Source: Xylocopa sonorina
Lineage: Eukaryota; Arthropoda; Insecta; Hymenoptera; Apidae
Reading direction: 5' to 3'
Length of the DNA: 64,000 nt
Assembly: GCF_050948175.1 (NCBI RefSeq)
Contig: NW_027490093.1
Location: forward strand, 682,001 to 746,000
Under the pieces are notes generated by a model, which worked only from the letters and a program-made list of their open reading frames with translations, had not been told where the DNA came from and did no database searches. Below are positions 51,480-63,044 of the stretch, in pieces; within the stretch, counting starts at the first letter, position 1, and every line of letters begins with the position of its first letter. A program made the position numbers and the translations under genes.

Positions 51480-52374
51480 CGTTGTCTTATTTATGCTGTT
51501 TCGCATATCGTTCCAGGTGTTTATGGCGCCTTGGATCCGTGACCGGAATAGCAGCGGCGTACTGCTGGACCAGCGGAGCGTCGACGGGAATGAGTCTCCA
51601 GGCAGGCGAGCTGCGGCTGGAGGAAACTGGCGCTGGAACCGGGCGATCGTGGATTCGATTTGGACTTACGGCTGCGAATACCTCCTTCGTAGGAACGGAA
51701 ACGGCGTTGCAGGCGTATGGATGTCCGGATGTACAACTCGCGTATTCACGAATGAGGCGGCGTAGATATTCTTTCCTCCCCGCGCGTCGTCTACGCCTTT
51801 TCGGTGGCTCGAAATTTATCAAGGGCACTTGCACTAGGACAGAGTACGGCTCGGCCAAGCGATGGTGCTCTCTGGCTTACCGAGGTCGATCCTTGTTCAA
51901 GATACCCTGGATACGATAGAAATGCAGCAAGAGCAGTCGAGCATTGGAGCACTCAAAGACCGTCCAGCGTACAGAACTGTCGCAGATGAATCGTGTGAAT
52001 TGAATAAGAATCGCAAGCGTACACGTGGAATAGAATTTAAGGAACTTGTAATCGAATAAAGAGACTTAGATTTGGTAAAAGAAGAGTATATTCTATAATA
52101 TCACTATCCTACTACACTATACTATGTTTAAGTTATCAACTAAAGATATAATTTGAAATGGAAATGGAACTGAGTTACAATACGGACTCCGCTAAAGGAG
52201 ATGCGATACAGTCGGCTGCATGAGAGCTGACGGCGCGTAGCAGAGGAGCGTATTGCTCGATTCGGAGTTGAGATTAGAACTGTGTCCGAGATGGGACTCG
52301 ATGGGATTGATCTCTCGGTGGCACGTCCGCGACCTCCTCGGGTCGCGCGGCCCACGCGTCGCTGGGCCCTTCGA

Positions 52375-52491
52375 GTGGGGCGTACGGTCGCAGTGGGGCG
52401 GCCGCTCGGACCTCGCGGTGGGGCGTACAGTCGTAATAGGGCGGCCGCTCGGCCCTCGCGGTGGGGCAGCCGGTCGGAGTGGGGTGCGGCT
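52375..52491. repeat. 43-bp GC-rich tandem repeat in LTR B, copy 1
   Basis: Two and a half units of 43 bp, each starting GTGGGGC and containing GGGCGGCCGCTCGG. It sits in the part of the LTR corresponding to U3 on the minus strand, comparable in position to the family A minisatellite but unrelated in unit. Confidence 0.7.
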
Positions 52492-52888
52492 CCGTTCAGC
52501 GTGAGCCGCGAGCGTCGAGGGCGCGCGGGCGCGCCTCGCAGCTTATATTCTATATGTCTTAGAAATTATGACTGTACAAATATTCGCTCAAATCTAGGTG
52601 TGTGTTGGATTGTGTATGTACATGATTTGTGTACAGTGCTTAATCTAGAATCGCGTGTATGAGAAATAAGCGTATGGTTGTGTGATCGCAGGTAATTGGG
52701 ATTCGTACGTGGAGAGGTATTCCTCGTCCCCGTGGCGTTGTCTCCTCGTCTTAGGGCGTCGAATCGTCGTGCGGCCCGTGTATGGAGGATCCGGATACCG
52801 GTGCTGGCGGAAGAACGGTGTCCCGGTTGTGGATGCTGCGGATGGTGGTTGGCACCAGAGGGTGGAAGGCGGTGCGCCTAACGTCATA

Positions 52889-55800
52889 GAAGTATTAGAA
52901 CTCTATTGCTACGATACGTAGACATCTGCAAACACTGTTTCCTAGAATGGAAGTGTCGCATTTACATTCTTTTGAAGTGAATACGAGGTACACATGACAC
53001 CTCGCAATGAATATTATATCTTATCATGAGATATAGAAATGAGATGCGATATGGCGATTTAAAAAGCATTAGAAATCTATTGCTTCGATACGTAGATATC
53101 TGCAATCGCTACTTTATAGCAAGGAAGTGTCGCATTTACATTCAGTTGAAGTGAGTACGAGGAGTACATAACACTTCGCAATGAATATTATATCTTATCA
53201 TGAAACATGGAAATGAGATGAGATATCGCGCTTTAAGAAGCATTAGAACACTATTGCTACGATACGTAGACATCTGCAAACGCTATTTCCTAGCAAGGAA
53301 GTGTCGCATTTACATTCTTTTGAAGTGAATACGAGGTATATATGACACTTCGCAATGAATATTATACCTTATCATGAAACATAAAAATGCGATGCGATAT
53401 CTCGTTTTAAGAAGCATTAGAACTCTACTGCTTCGATACGTAGACATCTGCAAACGCTATTTCCTAGAAAGGAAGTGTCGCATTTACATTCTTTTGAAGT
53501 GAATACGAGGTATACATAACACTCCACAATGAATATTGTGTCTTATCATGAATCATAGAAATGAGATGCGATATCGCGATTTAAGAAGCATTGGAACTCT
53601 ATTGCTTCGATACTTAGACATGTGCAAACGCTACTTCCTAGGAAGGAAGTGTCGTATTTACATTCTTTTGATGTCAATTCGAGGAATACACGGCACTTCG
53701 CAATGAATATTATATCCTATCATAAAACATAGGAATGAGATGCGATATCGCTATTTAAGAAGCAGTAGATCTCTACTGCTTCGATACGTAGACATCTGAC
53801 AACGCTATTTCCTAGCAAGGAAGTGTCGTATTTACATTCATTTGAAGTGTATGCGATGTATACAAGACACTTCGCAATGAATATTATATCTTATCATGAA
53901 ACATAGGAATGAGATGCTATATGGCGATTTAAGAAGCAGTAGATCTCTTTTGCATCGATACGTAGACATCTGCCAACGCTATTTCCTAGGAAGGAAGTGT
54001 GCCACTTACATTCTTTTGAAGTGTAGACTAGGTATACATAACACTACGCAGTGCATATTATATCTTATAATGAAACATAGAAATGAGAGGCGATATCGCG
54101 TTTTAAAAAGCATTAGAACACTATTGCTACGATACGGAGACATCTGCAAACGGTTATTTCCTAGAAAAGAAGCGTCGGTCATTTACATTCTTTTTATGTG
54201 AATACGAGGTAAACATGACACTTCGCAATGAATATTATATATTAACATGAAGCATAGAATTGAGATGCTATATTGCGTTTTAAGAAGCGTTAGAACCCTA
54301 TTCCTTCGATACGGAGACATCTGCAAACGCTATTTCCTAGCAAGGAAGTGCGGCATTTACATTCGTTTTAAGTGAATACGAGGTATCCATGACACTTCGC
54401 AAATAATATTATATCTTATCATGAAACATAGAAATGACATGCGGTGTCCCGTTTTATGAAGCATTAGAACTCTATTGTTTCGATTCGTAGACATCTGCAA
54501 ACGCCACTTCCTAGGAAGGATGTGTCGCATTTACATTCTTTTGAAAGAAATACAAGGTATACATGACACTTCGCAATGAATATTATATCTTATCATGAAA
54601 CATAGATATGAGATGCCATATCGCGTTTTAAGAAGCATTGCAACCCTATTGTTACGATACGTAAACATCTGCAAACGCTATTTCCTAGCAAGGAAGTATC
54701 GCATTTACATTTATTTGAAGTGTATGCGAGGTATACATGACACGTCGCAATGAATATTATATCTTATCATGAAACATAGAAATGGGATGCGATATCGCGT
54801 TTTGATAAGCACTAGAACTCTATTGCTTCTTACGTAGACAATTGAAAACGCTACTTCCTAGCAAGGAAGTGTAGCATTTACATTCATTTGAAGTGTGTAC
54901 GAGGTATACATAACACTGCACGATGTATATTATATCTTGTCATGAAACATAGAAATCAGACTCGATATCGCGTTTTAAGAAGCATTAGAACTCTATTGCT
55001 ATGATACGTAGGCATCTGCAAAGGCTTCGTCCTAGCAAGGAAGTGTCGCATTTACATTCTTTTGAAGTGAATACGAAGTATACATAACACTCCACAATGA
55101 ATATTATATCTTATCACGTGACATAGGAATGAGATACGATATCGTGTTTTAAGATGCATAGAACGCTAATGCTACGGTACGTAGACATCTGCAAACGCTA
55201 TTTCCTAGCAAGGAAGTGTCGCAATTAGATTCTTTTGAAGTGAATACGAGGCATACGTGACACTTCGCAATGAATATTATATCTTATCACGAAACATAGA
55301 AATGAGATGCGATATCGCTTTCTAAGAAGCGTTAGAATGCTACTGCTACGATACGTAGACATCTGCAAACGCTATTTCCTAGAAAGGAAGCGTCGCAATC
55401 ATATTCTTTTGAAGTGAATACGAGGTATACATAACACTCCACAATGAATATTATATCTTATCACGAAACATAGAAATGAGATGCGATATCGCGTTTTAAG
55501 AAGCATTAGAACTCTATCGCTTCGATACGTAGACATCTGGTAACGTAATTTTCTAGAAGGGAAGTGTCGCATTTACATTCATTTGAAGTGTGTGCGAGGG
55601 ATACATGACACTACGCAATGATAATGATATCTTATCAAGCAACATAGAATTGAGATGCGATTTCACGATTTAAGAAGCATTAGAACTCTATTGCTTCCAT
55701 ACGTAGACTTCTGGTAACGTAATTTTCTAGAGAGAAGTGTCGCATTTACATTAATTTGAAGTGTAGAAGAGGAATACATAACACTTCGTAATGGATATTA

Positions 55801-56651
55801 TATCTTATCATGACACATAGAAATGAGATGCAATATCGCGTTTTGGGAAGCATTAGAACTCTAATGCTACGATACGTAGATATCTGCCAACGCTATTTCC
55901 TGGCAATGAAGTGTTGAATTTACATTCATTTGCAGTGTATGCGAGATATACAAGACATTTCGCAATGAATATAACATCCTACCATGAATTATAGAAATGA
56001 GGAGCGATATCGCGTTTTAAGAAGCATTAGGACACTGTTGCTCCGATTCGTAGATATCTGCAAACGCTACTTCCTAGCAAGGGGAGAGTCGCATTTACAT
56101 TCATTTGAAGTGTATGCGAGGTACACATGACACTTCGCAATGAATATTATATCTTGTCATGAGACATAGAAATGGGATGGGATATCGAGGTTTAAGAAGC
56201 ATTAGAACCCTATTGCTGCGATACGTAGACATCTGCAAACGCTATTTCCTAGCAAGTAAGTGTCGCATTTACATTCTTTTGACGTGAATGCGAGGTATAC
56301 ATAACAGTCCACAAGGAATATTATATCTAATCACGAAACATAGAAATGAGATGCGATATCGCGATATAAGAAGCATTAGAGCTCTATTGCTTCGATACGG
56401 AGACATCTGGAAACGCTAATTCCTAGCAATGAAGTGTCTCATTTACATTCATTTGAAGTGTATGCGAGGTATACATGACACTTCGCAATGAATATTATAT
56501 CTTGTCATGAAACATAGAAGTGAGATGCGATATCGCGTTTTAACAAGCATTGGAACTCTAATGCTACGATACGTAGACATCTGCAAACGCTATTTCCTAG
56601 CATGGAATTGTCATATTTACATTCTTTTGAAGTGAATACGATGTATACATG
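52889..56651 (+). repeat. 174-bp satellite array, block 7
   Basis: About 22 monomers. The array restarts at GAAGTATTAGAAC, not at the phase where the full-length LTR B copy begins. The part 54637-56226 repeats 49840-51429 at 4,797 bp. The last about 430 bp (56227-56651) is satellite with no counterpart next to LTR B copy 1. Confidence 0.92.
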
Positions 56652-56785
56652 TGTCACGTCCCGTGGTGCGATTGTGCTCGATCCGGTGGCACGATTCGTA
56701 TCCTTTCCCGTAAACCTACGCGAATTGCGACGGAGCCGGATACGTTGGCGGTCGGAACTCGATATAACCAAAATTACGCCTTAAA

Positions 56786-56795
56786 ACTTACCTTT
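56786..56795 (-). other. Splice-donor-like site in LTR B, copy 2
   Basis: Minus-strand AAAG|GTAAGT with GT at 56791-56790, 139 bp before the LTR's 3' end on that strand (169 bp in family A). Confidence 0.47.
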
Positions 56796-57690
56796 CGTTG
56801 TCTTATTTATGCTGTTTCGCATATCGTTCCAGGTGTTTATGGCGCCTTGGATCCGTGACCGGAATAGCAGCGGCGTACTGCTGGACCAGCGGAGCGTCGA
56901 CGGGAATGAGTCTCCAGGCAGGCGAGCTGCGGCTGGAGGAAACTGGCGCTGGAACCGGGCGATCGTGGATTCGATTTGGACTTACGGCTGCGAATACCTC
57001 CTTCGTAGGAACGGAAACGGCGTTGCAGGCGTATGGATGTCCGGATGTACAACTCGCGTATTCACGAATGAGGCGGCGTAGATATTCTTTCCTCCCCGCG
57101 CGTCGTCTACGCCTTTTCGGTGGCTCGAAATTTATCAAGGGCACTTGCACTAGGACAGAGTACGGCTCGGCCAAGCGATGGTGCTCTCTGGCTTACCGAG
57201 GTCGATCCTTGTTCAAGATACCCTGGATACGATAGAAATGCAGCAAGAGCAGTCGAGCATTGGAGCACTCAAAGACCGTCCAGCGTACAGAACTGTCGCA
57301 GATGAATCTTGTGAATTGAATAAGAATCGCAAGCGTACACGTGGAATAGAATTTAAGGAACTTGTAATCGAATAAAGAGACTTAGATTTGGTAAAAGAAG
57401 AGTATATTCTATAATATCACTATCCTACTACACTATACTATGTTTAAGTTATCAACTAAAGATATAATTTGAAATGGAAATAGAACTAAGTTACAATACG
57501 GACTCCGCTAAAGGAGATGCGATACAGTCGGCTGCATGAGAGCTGACAGCGCGTAGCAGAGGAGCGTATTGCTCGATTCGGAGTTGAGATTAGAACTGTG
57601 TCCGAGATGGGACTCGATGGGATTGATCTCTCGGTGGCACGTCCGCGACCTCCTCGGGTCGCGCGGCCCACGCGTCGCTGGGCCCTTCGA

Positions 57691-57807
57691 GTGGGGCGTA
57701 CGGTCGCAGTGGGGCGGCCGCTCGGACCTCGCGGTGGGGCGTACAGTCGTAATAGGGCGGCCGCTCGGCCCTCGCGGTGGGGCAGCCGGTCGGAGTGGGG
57801 TGCGGCT
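57691..57807. repeat. 43-bp GC-rich tandem repeat in LTR B, copy 2
   Basis: Same two and a half 43-bp units as in copy 1, with no change in unit number seen. Confidence 0.7.
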
Positions 57808-59569
57808 CGCGTTCAGCGTGAGCCGCGAGCGTCGAGGGCGCGCGGGCGCGCCTCGCAGCTTATATTCTATATGTCTTAGAAATTATGACTGTACAAATAT
57901 TCGCTCAAATCTAGGTGTGTGTTGGATTGTGTATGTACATGATTTGTGTACAGTGCTTAATCTAGAATCGCGTGTATGAGAAATAAGCGTATGGTTGTGT
58001 GATCGCAGGTAATTGGGATTCGTACGTGGAGAGGTATTCCTCGTCCCCGTGGCGTTGTCTCCTCGTCTTAGGGCGTCGAATCGTCGTGCGGCCCGTGTAT
58101 GGAGGATCCGGATACCGGTGCTGGCGGAAGAACGGTGTCCCGGTTGTGGATGCTGCGGATGGTGGTTGGCACCAGAGGGTGGAAGGCGGTGCGCCTAACG
58201 TCATAGAAGTATTAGAACTCTCTTGCTACGATACGTAGACATCTGCAAACACTGTTTCCTAGAATGGAAGTGTCGCAATTACATTCTTTTGAAGTGAATA
58301 CGAGGTACACATGACACCTCGCAATGAATATTATATCTTATCATGAGATATAGAAATGAGATGCGATATGGCGATTTAAAAAGCATTAGAAATCTATTGC
58401 TTCGATACGTAGATATCTGCAATCGCTACTTTATAGCAAGGAAGTGTCGCATTTACATTCAGTTGAAGTGAGTACGAGGAGTACATAACACTTCGCAATG
58501 AATATTATATCTTATCATGAAACATGGAAATGAGATGAGATATCGCGCTTTAAGAAGCATTAGAACACTATTGCTACGATACGTAGACATCTGCAAACGC
58601 TATTTCCTAGCAAGGAAGTGTCGCATTTACATTCTTTTGAAGTGAATACGAGGTATATATGACACTTCGCAATGAATATTATACCTTATCATAAAACATA
58701 AAAATGCGATGCGATATCTCGTTTTAAGAAGCATTAGAACTCTACTGCTTCGATACGTAGACATCTGCAAACGCTATTTCCTAGAAAGGAAGTGTCGCAT
58801 TTACATTCTTTTGAAGTGAATACGAGGTATACATAACACTCCACAATGAATATTGTGTCTTATCATGAATCATAGAAATGAGATGCGATATCGCGATTTA
58901 AGAAGCATTGGAACTCTATTGCTTCGATACTTAGATATGTGCAAACGCTACTTCCTAGGAAGGAAGTGTGCCACTTACATTCTTTTGAAGTGTAGACTAG
59001 GTATACATAACACTACGCAGTGCATATTACATCTTATAATGAAACATAGAAATGAGAGGCGATATCGCGTTTTAAAAAGCATTAGAACACTATTGCTACG
59101 ATACGGAGACATCTGCAAACGGTTATTTCCTAGAAAAGAAGCGTCGGTCATTTACATTCTTTTTATGTGAATACGAGGTAAACATGACACTTCGCAATGA
59201 ATATTATATATTAACATGAAGCATAGAATTGAGATGCTATATTGCGTTTTAAGAAGCGTTAGAACCCTATTCCTTCGATACGGAGACATCTGCAAACGCT
59301 ATTTCCTAGCAAGGAAGTGCGGCATTTACATTCGTTTTAAGTGAATACGAGGTATCCATGACACTTCGCAAATAATATTATATCTTATCATGAAACATAG
59401 AAATGACATGCGGTGTCCCGTTTTATGAAGCAATAGAACTCTATTGTTTCGATTCGTAGACATCTGCAAACGCCACTTCCTAGGAAGGATGTGTCGCATT
59501 TACATTCTTTTGAAAGAAATACAAGGTATACATGACACTTCGCAATGAATATTATATCTTATCATGAAA

Positions 59570-62500
59570 CATAGATATGAGATGCCATATCGCGTTTTAA
59601 GAAGCATTAGAACTCTATTGCTACGATACGTAGACTTCCGCAAACGCTACTTCCCATCAAGGAAGTACGAATTTACATTCTTTTGAAATGAATACGAGGT
59701 ATACATGACACTTCGCAATGAATATTATATCTTATCAAGAACCATAGAAATTAGATGCGATACCGCGATTTGAGAAGCATTGCAACCCTATTGTTACGAT
59801 ACGTAAACATCTGCAAACGCTATTTCCTAGCAAGGAAGTATCGCATTTACATTTATTTGAAGTGTATGCGAGGTATACATGACACGTCGCAATGAATATT
59901 ATATCTTATCATGAAACATAGAAACGGGATGCGATATCGCGTTTTGATAAGCACTAGAACTCTATTGCTTCTTACGTAGACAATTGCAAACGCTACTTCC
60001 TAGCAAGGAAGTGTAGCATTTACATTCATTTGAAGTGTGTACGAGGTATACATAACACTGCACGATGTATATTATATCTTGTCATGAAACATAGAAATCA
60101 GACTCGATATCGCGTTTTAAGAAGCATTAGAACTCTATTGCTATGATACGTAGGCATCTGCAAAGGCTTCGTCCTAGCAAGGAAGTGTCGCATTTACATT
60201 CTTTTGAAGTGAATACGAAGTATACATAACACTCCACAATGAATATTATATCTTATCACGTGACATAGGAATGAGATACGATATCGTGTTTTAAGATGCA
60301 TAGAATTCTAATGCTACGGTACGTAGACATCTGCAAACGCTATTTCCTAGCAAGGAAGTGTCGCAATTAGATTCTTTTGAAGTGAATACGAGGCATACGT
60401 GACACTTCGCAATGAATATTATATCTTATCACGAGACATAGAAATGAGATGCGATATCGCTTTCTAAGAAGCGTTAGAACGCTACTGCTACGATACGTAG
60501 ACATCTGCAAACGCTATTTCCTAGAAAGGAAGCGTCGCAATCATATTCTTTTGAAGTGTGTGCGAGGGATACATGACACTACGCAATGATAATGATATCT
60601 TATCAAGCAACATAGAATTGAGATGCGATTTCGCGATTTAAGAAGCATTAGAACTCTATTGCTTCGATACGTAGACATCTGGTAACGTAATTTTCTAGAG
60701 AGAAGTGTCGCATTTACATTAATTTGAAGTGTAGAAGAGGAATACATAACACTTCGTAATGGATATTATATCTTATCATGACACATAGGAATGAGATGCA
60801 ATATCGCGTTTTGGGAAGCATTAGAACTCTAATGCTACGATACGTAGATATCTGCTAACGCTATTTCCTGGCAAGGAAGTGTTGAATTTACATTCATTTG
60901 CAGTGTATGCGAGATATACAAGACATTTCGCAATGAATATAACATCCTACCATGAATTATAGAAATGAGGGGCGATATCGCGTTTTAAGACGCATTAGGA
61001 CACTGTTGCTCCGATTCGTAAATATCTGCAAACGCTACTTCCTAGCAAGGGGAGAGTCGCATTTACATTCATTTGAAGTGTATGCGAGGTACACATGACA
61101 CTTCGCAAGGAATATTATATCTTGTCATGAGACGGAAATGGGATGGGATATCGAGGTTTAAGAAGCATTAGAACCCTATTGCTGCGATACGTAGACATCT
61201 GCAAACGCTATTTCCTAGCAAGTAAGTGTCGCATTTACATTCTTTTGACGTGAATGCGAGGTATACATAACAGTCCACAAGGAATATTATATCTTATCAT
61301 GAAACATAGAAATGAGATGCGATATCGCGATTTAAGCATTAGAAATCTATTGTTTCGATACGTAGACATCTGGAAACGTTATTTCCTAGCAAGGAAGTGT
61401 CGCATTTACATTCTTTTGAGGTGAATACGGGGTATACATAACGCTGCACAATGAACATTATATCTAACCATGAAACATAGAAATGAGATGCGATATCGCC
61501 AATTAAGATGCATTAGAACTCTACTTCTTCGATACGTACACATCTGCAAACGCTATTTCCTAGCAAGGAAGTGTCGCATTTACATTCATTTGAAGTGTAA
61601 ACGAGGTATACATGACACTTAGCAATGAATATTATATCTTATCATGAAGCATAGAAATGAGATGCGATATCGCGTTTTGAGAAGCATTAGAACTCTATTG
61701 CTACGATATCTAGACATCTGCAAACGCTATTCCCTAGCAGGGAATTGCCGCATTTATATTCATTTGAAGTGTAGACGATATAAACATAACACTGCACAAT
61801 GAATATTATATCTCATCATGAAACATAGAAATGAGATGCGATATCGCGATTTAAGCAGCATTTGAACTCTACTGCTTCGATACGTAGACACCTGCCAATA
61901 CTATCTCCTAGCAAGAAAGTGTCGCATTTACATACTCTTGAAGCCAATACTTGGTATACATAACACTGCACAATGAATATTATATCTTATCATGAAACAT
62001 AGAAATGAGATGCGATATCGCGATTTAAGAAGCATTGGAACTCTATTGCTTCGATACTTAGACATGTGCAAACGCTACTTCCTAGGAAGGAAGTGTCGTA
62101 TTTACATTCTTTTGATGTCAATTCGAGGAATACACGGCACTTCGCAATGAATATTATATCCTATCATAAAACATAGGAATGAGATGCGATATCGCTATTT
62201 AAGAAGCAGTAGATCTCTACTGCTTCGATACGTAGACATCTGACAACGCTATTTCCTAGCAAGGAAGTGTCGTATTTACATTCATTTGAAGTGTATGCGA
62301 TGTATACAAGACACTTCGCAATGAATATTATATCTTATCATGAAACACAGGAATGAGATGCTATATGGCGATTTAAGAAGCAGTAGATCTCTTTTGCATC
62401 GATACGTAGACATCTGCCAACGCTATTTCCTAGGAAGGAAGTGTGCCACTTACATTCTTTTGAAGTGTAGACTAGGTATACATAACACTACGCAGTGCAT

Positions 62501-63044
62501 ATTATATCTTATAATGAAACATAGAAATGAGAGGCGATATCGCGTTTTAAAAAGCATTAGAACACTATTGCTACGATACGGAGACATCTGCAAACGGTTA
62601 TTTCCTCGAAAAGAAGCGTCGTTCATTTACATTCTTTTTATGTGAATACGAGGTAAACATGACACTTCGCAATGAATATTATATATTAACATGAAGCATA
62701 GAATTGAGATGCTATATTGCGTTTTAAGAAGCGTTAGAACCCTATTCCTTCGATACGGAGACATCTGCAAACGCTATTTCCTAGCAAGGAAGTGCGGCAT
62801 TTACATTCGTTTTAAGTGAATACGAGGTATCCATGACACTTCGCAAATAATATTATATCTTATCATGAAACATAGAAATGACATGCGGTGTCCCGTTTTA
62901 TGAAGCATTAGAACTCTATTGTTTCGATTCGTAGACATCTGCAAACGCCACTTCCTAGGAAGGATGTGTCGCATTTACATTCTTTTGAAAGAAATACAAG
63001 GTATACATGACACTTCGCAATGAATATTATATCTTATCATGAAA
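59570..63044 (+). repeat. Large satellite unit 3 (mosaic, no LTR)
   Basis: A 3,475-bp unit. It follows unit 1 from its start, loses one monomer at about 60550, and reaches the GATACGT junction region at about 61180. It then continues as satellite like 56227-56330, without LTR B. From about 61400 it copies 49041-49620 (upstream of unit 1), and from about 61985 it copies 53545-54600. It is thus stitched from at least three source segments. Confidence 0.72.

Larger units (their letters stand above)
51430..52888 (-). mobile_element. Truncated LTR, family B, copy 1
   Basis: LTR-like insertion read on the minus strand; it lacks the last 87-94 bp found in copy 2. The left junction is the 7-bp sequence GATACGT (51423-51429), present in both satellite and LTR, and marks a deletion breakpoint. 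The right end reads AACGTCATA. Reverse-complemented, it begins TATGACGTTAGGCG, which matches the family A start TGTGACATCAGGCG; over the first 31 bases 25 agree. No target duplication is seen. The two B copies differ by a few bases and one indel (GGCTCCGTTC here, GGCTCGCGTTC there). A 123-codon minus-strand ORF (51487-51858) and overlapping plus-strand ORFs are not recognised and are not called as genes. Confidence 0.78.
49631..54600 (+). repeat. Large satellite unit 1 (about 5 kb, truncated LTR B)
   Basis: Begins at the variant CATAGATATG and runs 4,970 bp to the next such start. Relative to unit 2 it has one extra monomer at the left, lacks 519 bp at the left edge of the LTR, and has two extra monomers after about 53640. 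These differences nearly cancel, so the two units have almost the same length by coincidence. Confidence 0.78.
56652..58205 (-). mobile_element. LTR, family B, copy 2 (full length)
   Basis: A 1,554-bp insertion. On the minus strand it begins TATGACGTTAGGCG (probably TGTGACG originally) and ends GGGACGTGACA, matching both ends of family A, so A and B are diverged members of one LTR lineage in opposite orientation. No gag-pol sequence or second LTR adjoins. Flanks CATG and GAAG do not form a target duplication, and about 66 bp of the expected satellite (ACACTTCGC to the run before GAAGCATTAG) is missing across the insertion. Small ORFs on both strands, including 123 minus codons at 56803-57174, are not called. 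Confidence 0.8.
54601..59569 (+). repeat. Large satellite unit 2 (about 5 kb, full LTR B)
   Basis: A 4,969-bp unit starting at CATAGATATG. It carries the complete LTR B copy and lacks one monomer near its start and two monomers at about 58960 relative to unit 1. Its LTR junction retains the satellite and LTR bases lost from unit 1, so it is the more ancestral structure. Confidence 0.78.

Noticed and set aside
51487..51858. 123-codon minus-strand ORF in LTR B, with an arginine-rich segment, repeated at 56803-57174
   Set aside because: It lies wholly inside the LTR, overlaps longer plus-strand ORFs and is preserved only because the two copies are a recent duplication. No family recognised.
52055..52062. 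AATAAA at the end of a plus-strand ORF in LTR B as a polyadenylation signal
   Set aside because: By homology to LTR A the element reads on the minus strand, so this plus-strand hexamer is probably chance in an AT-rich stretch.
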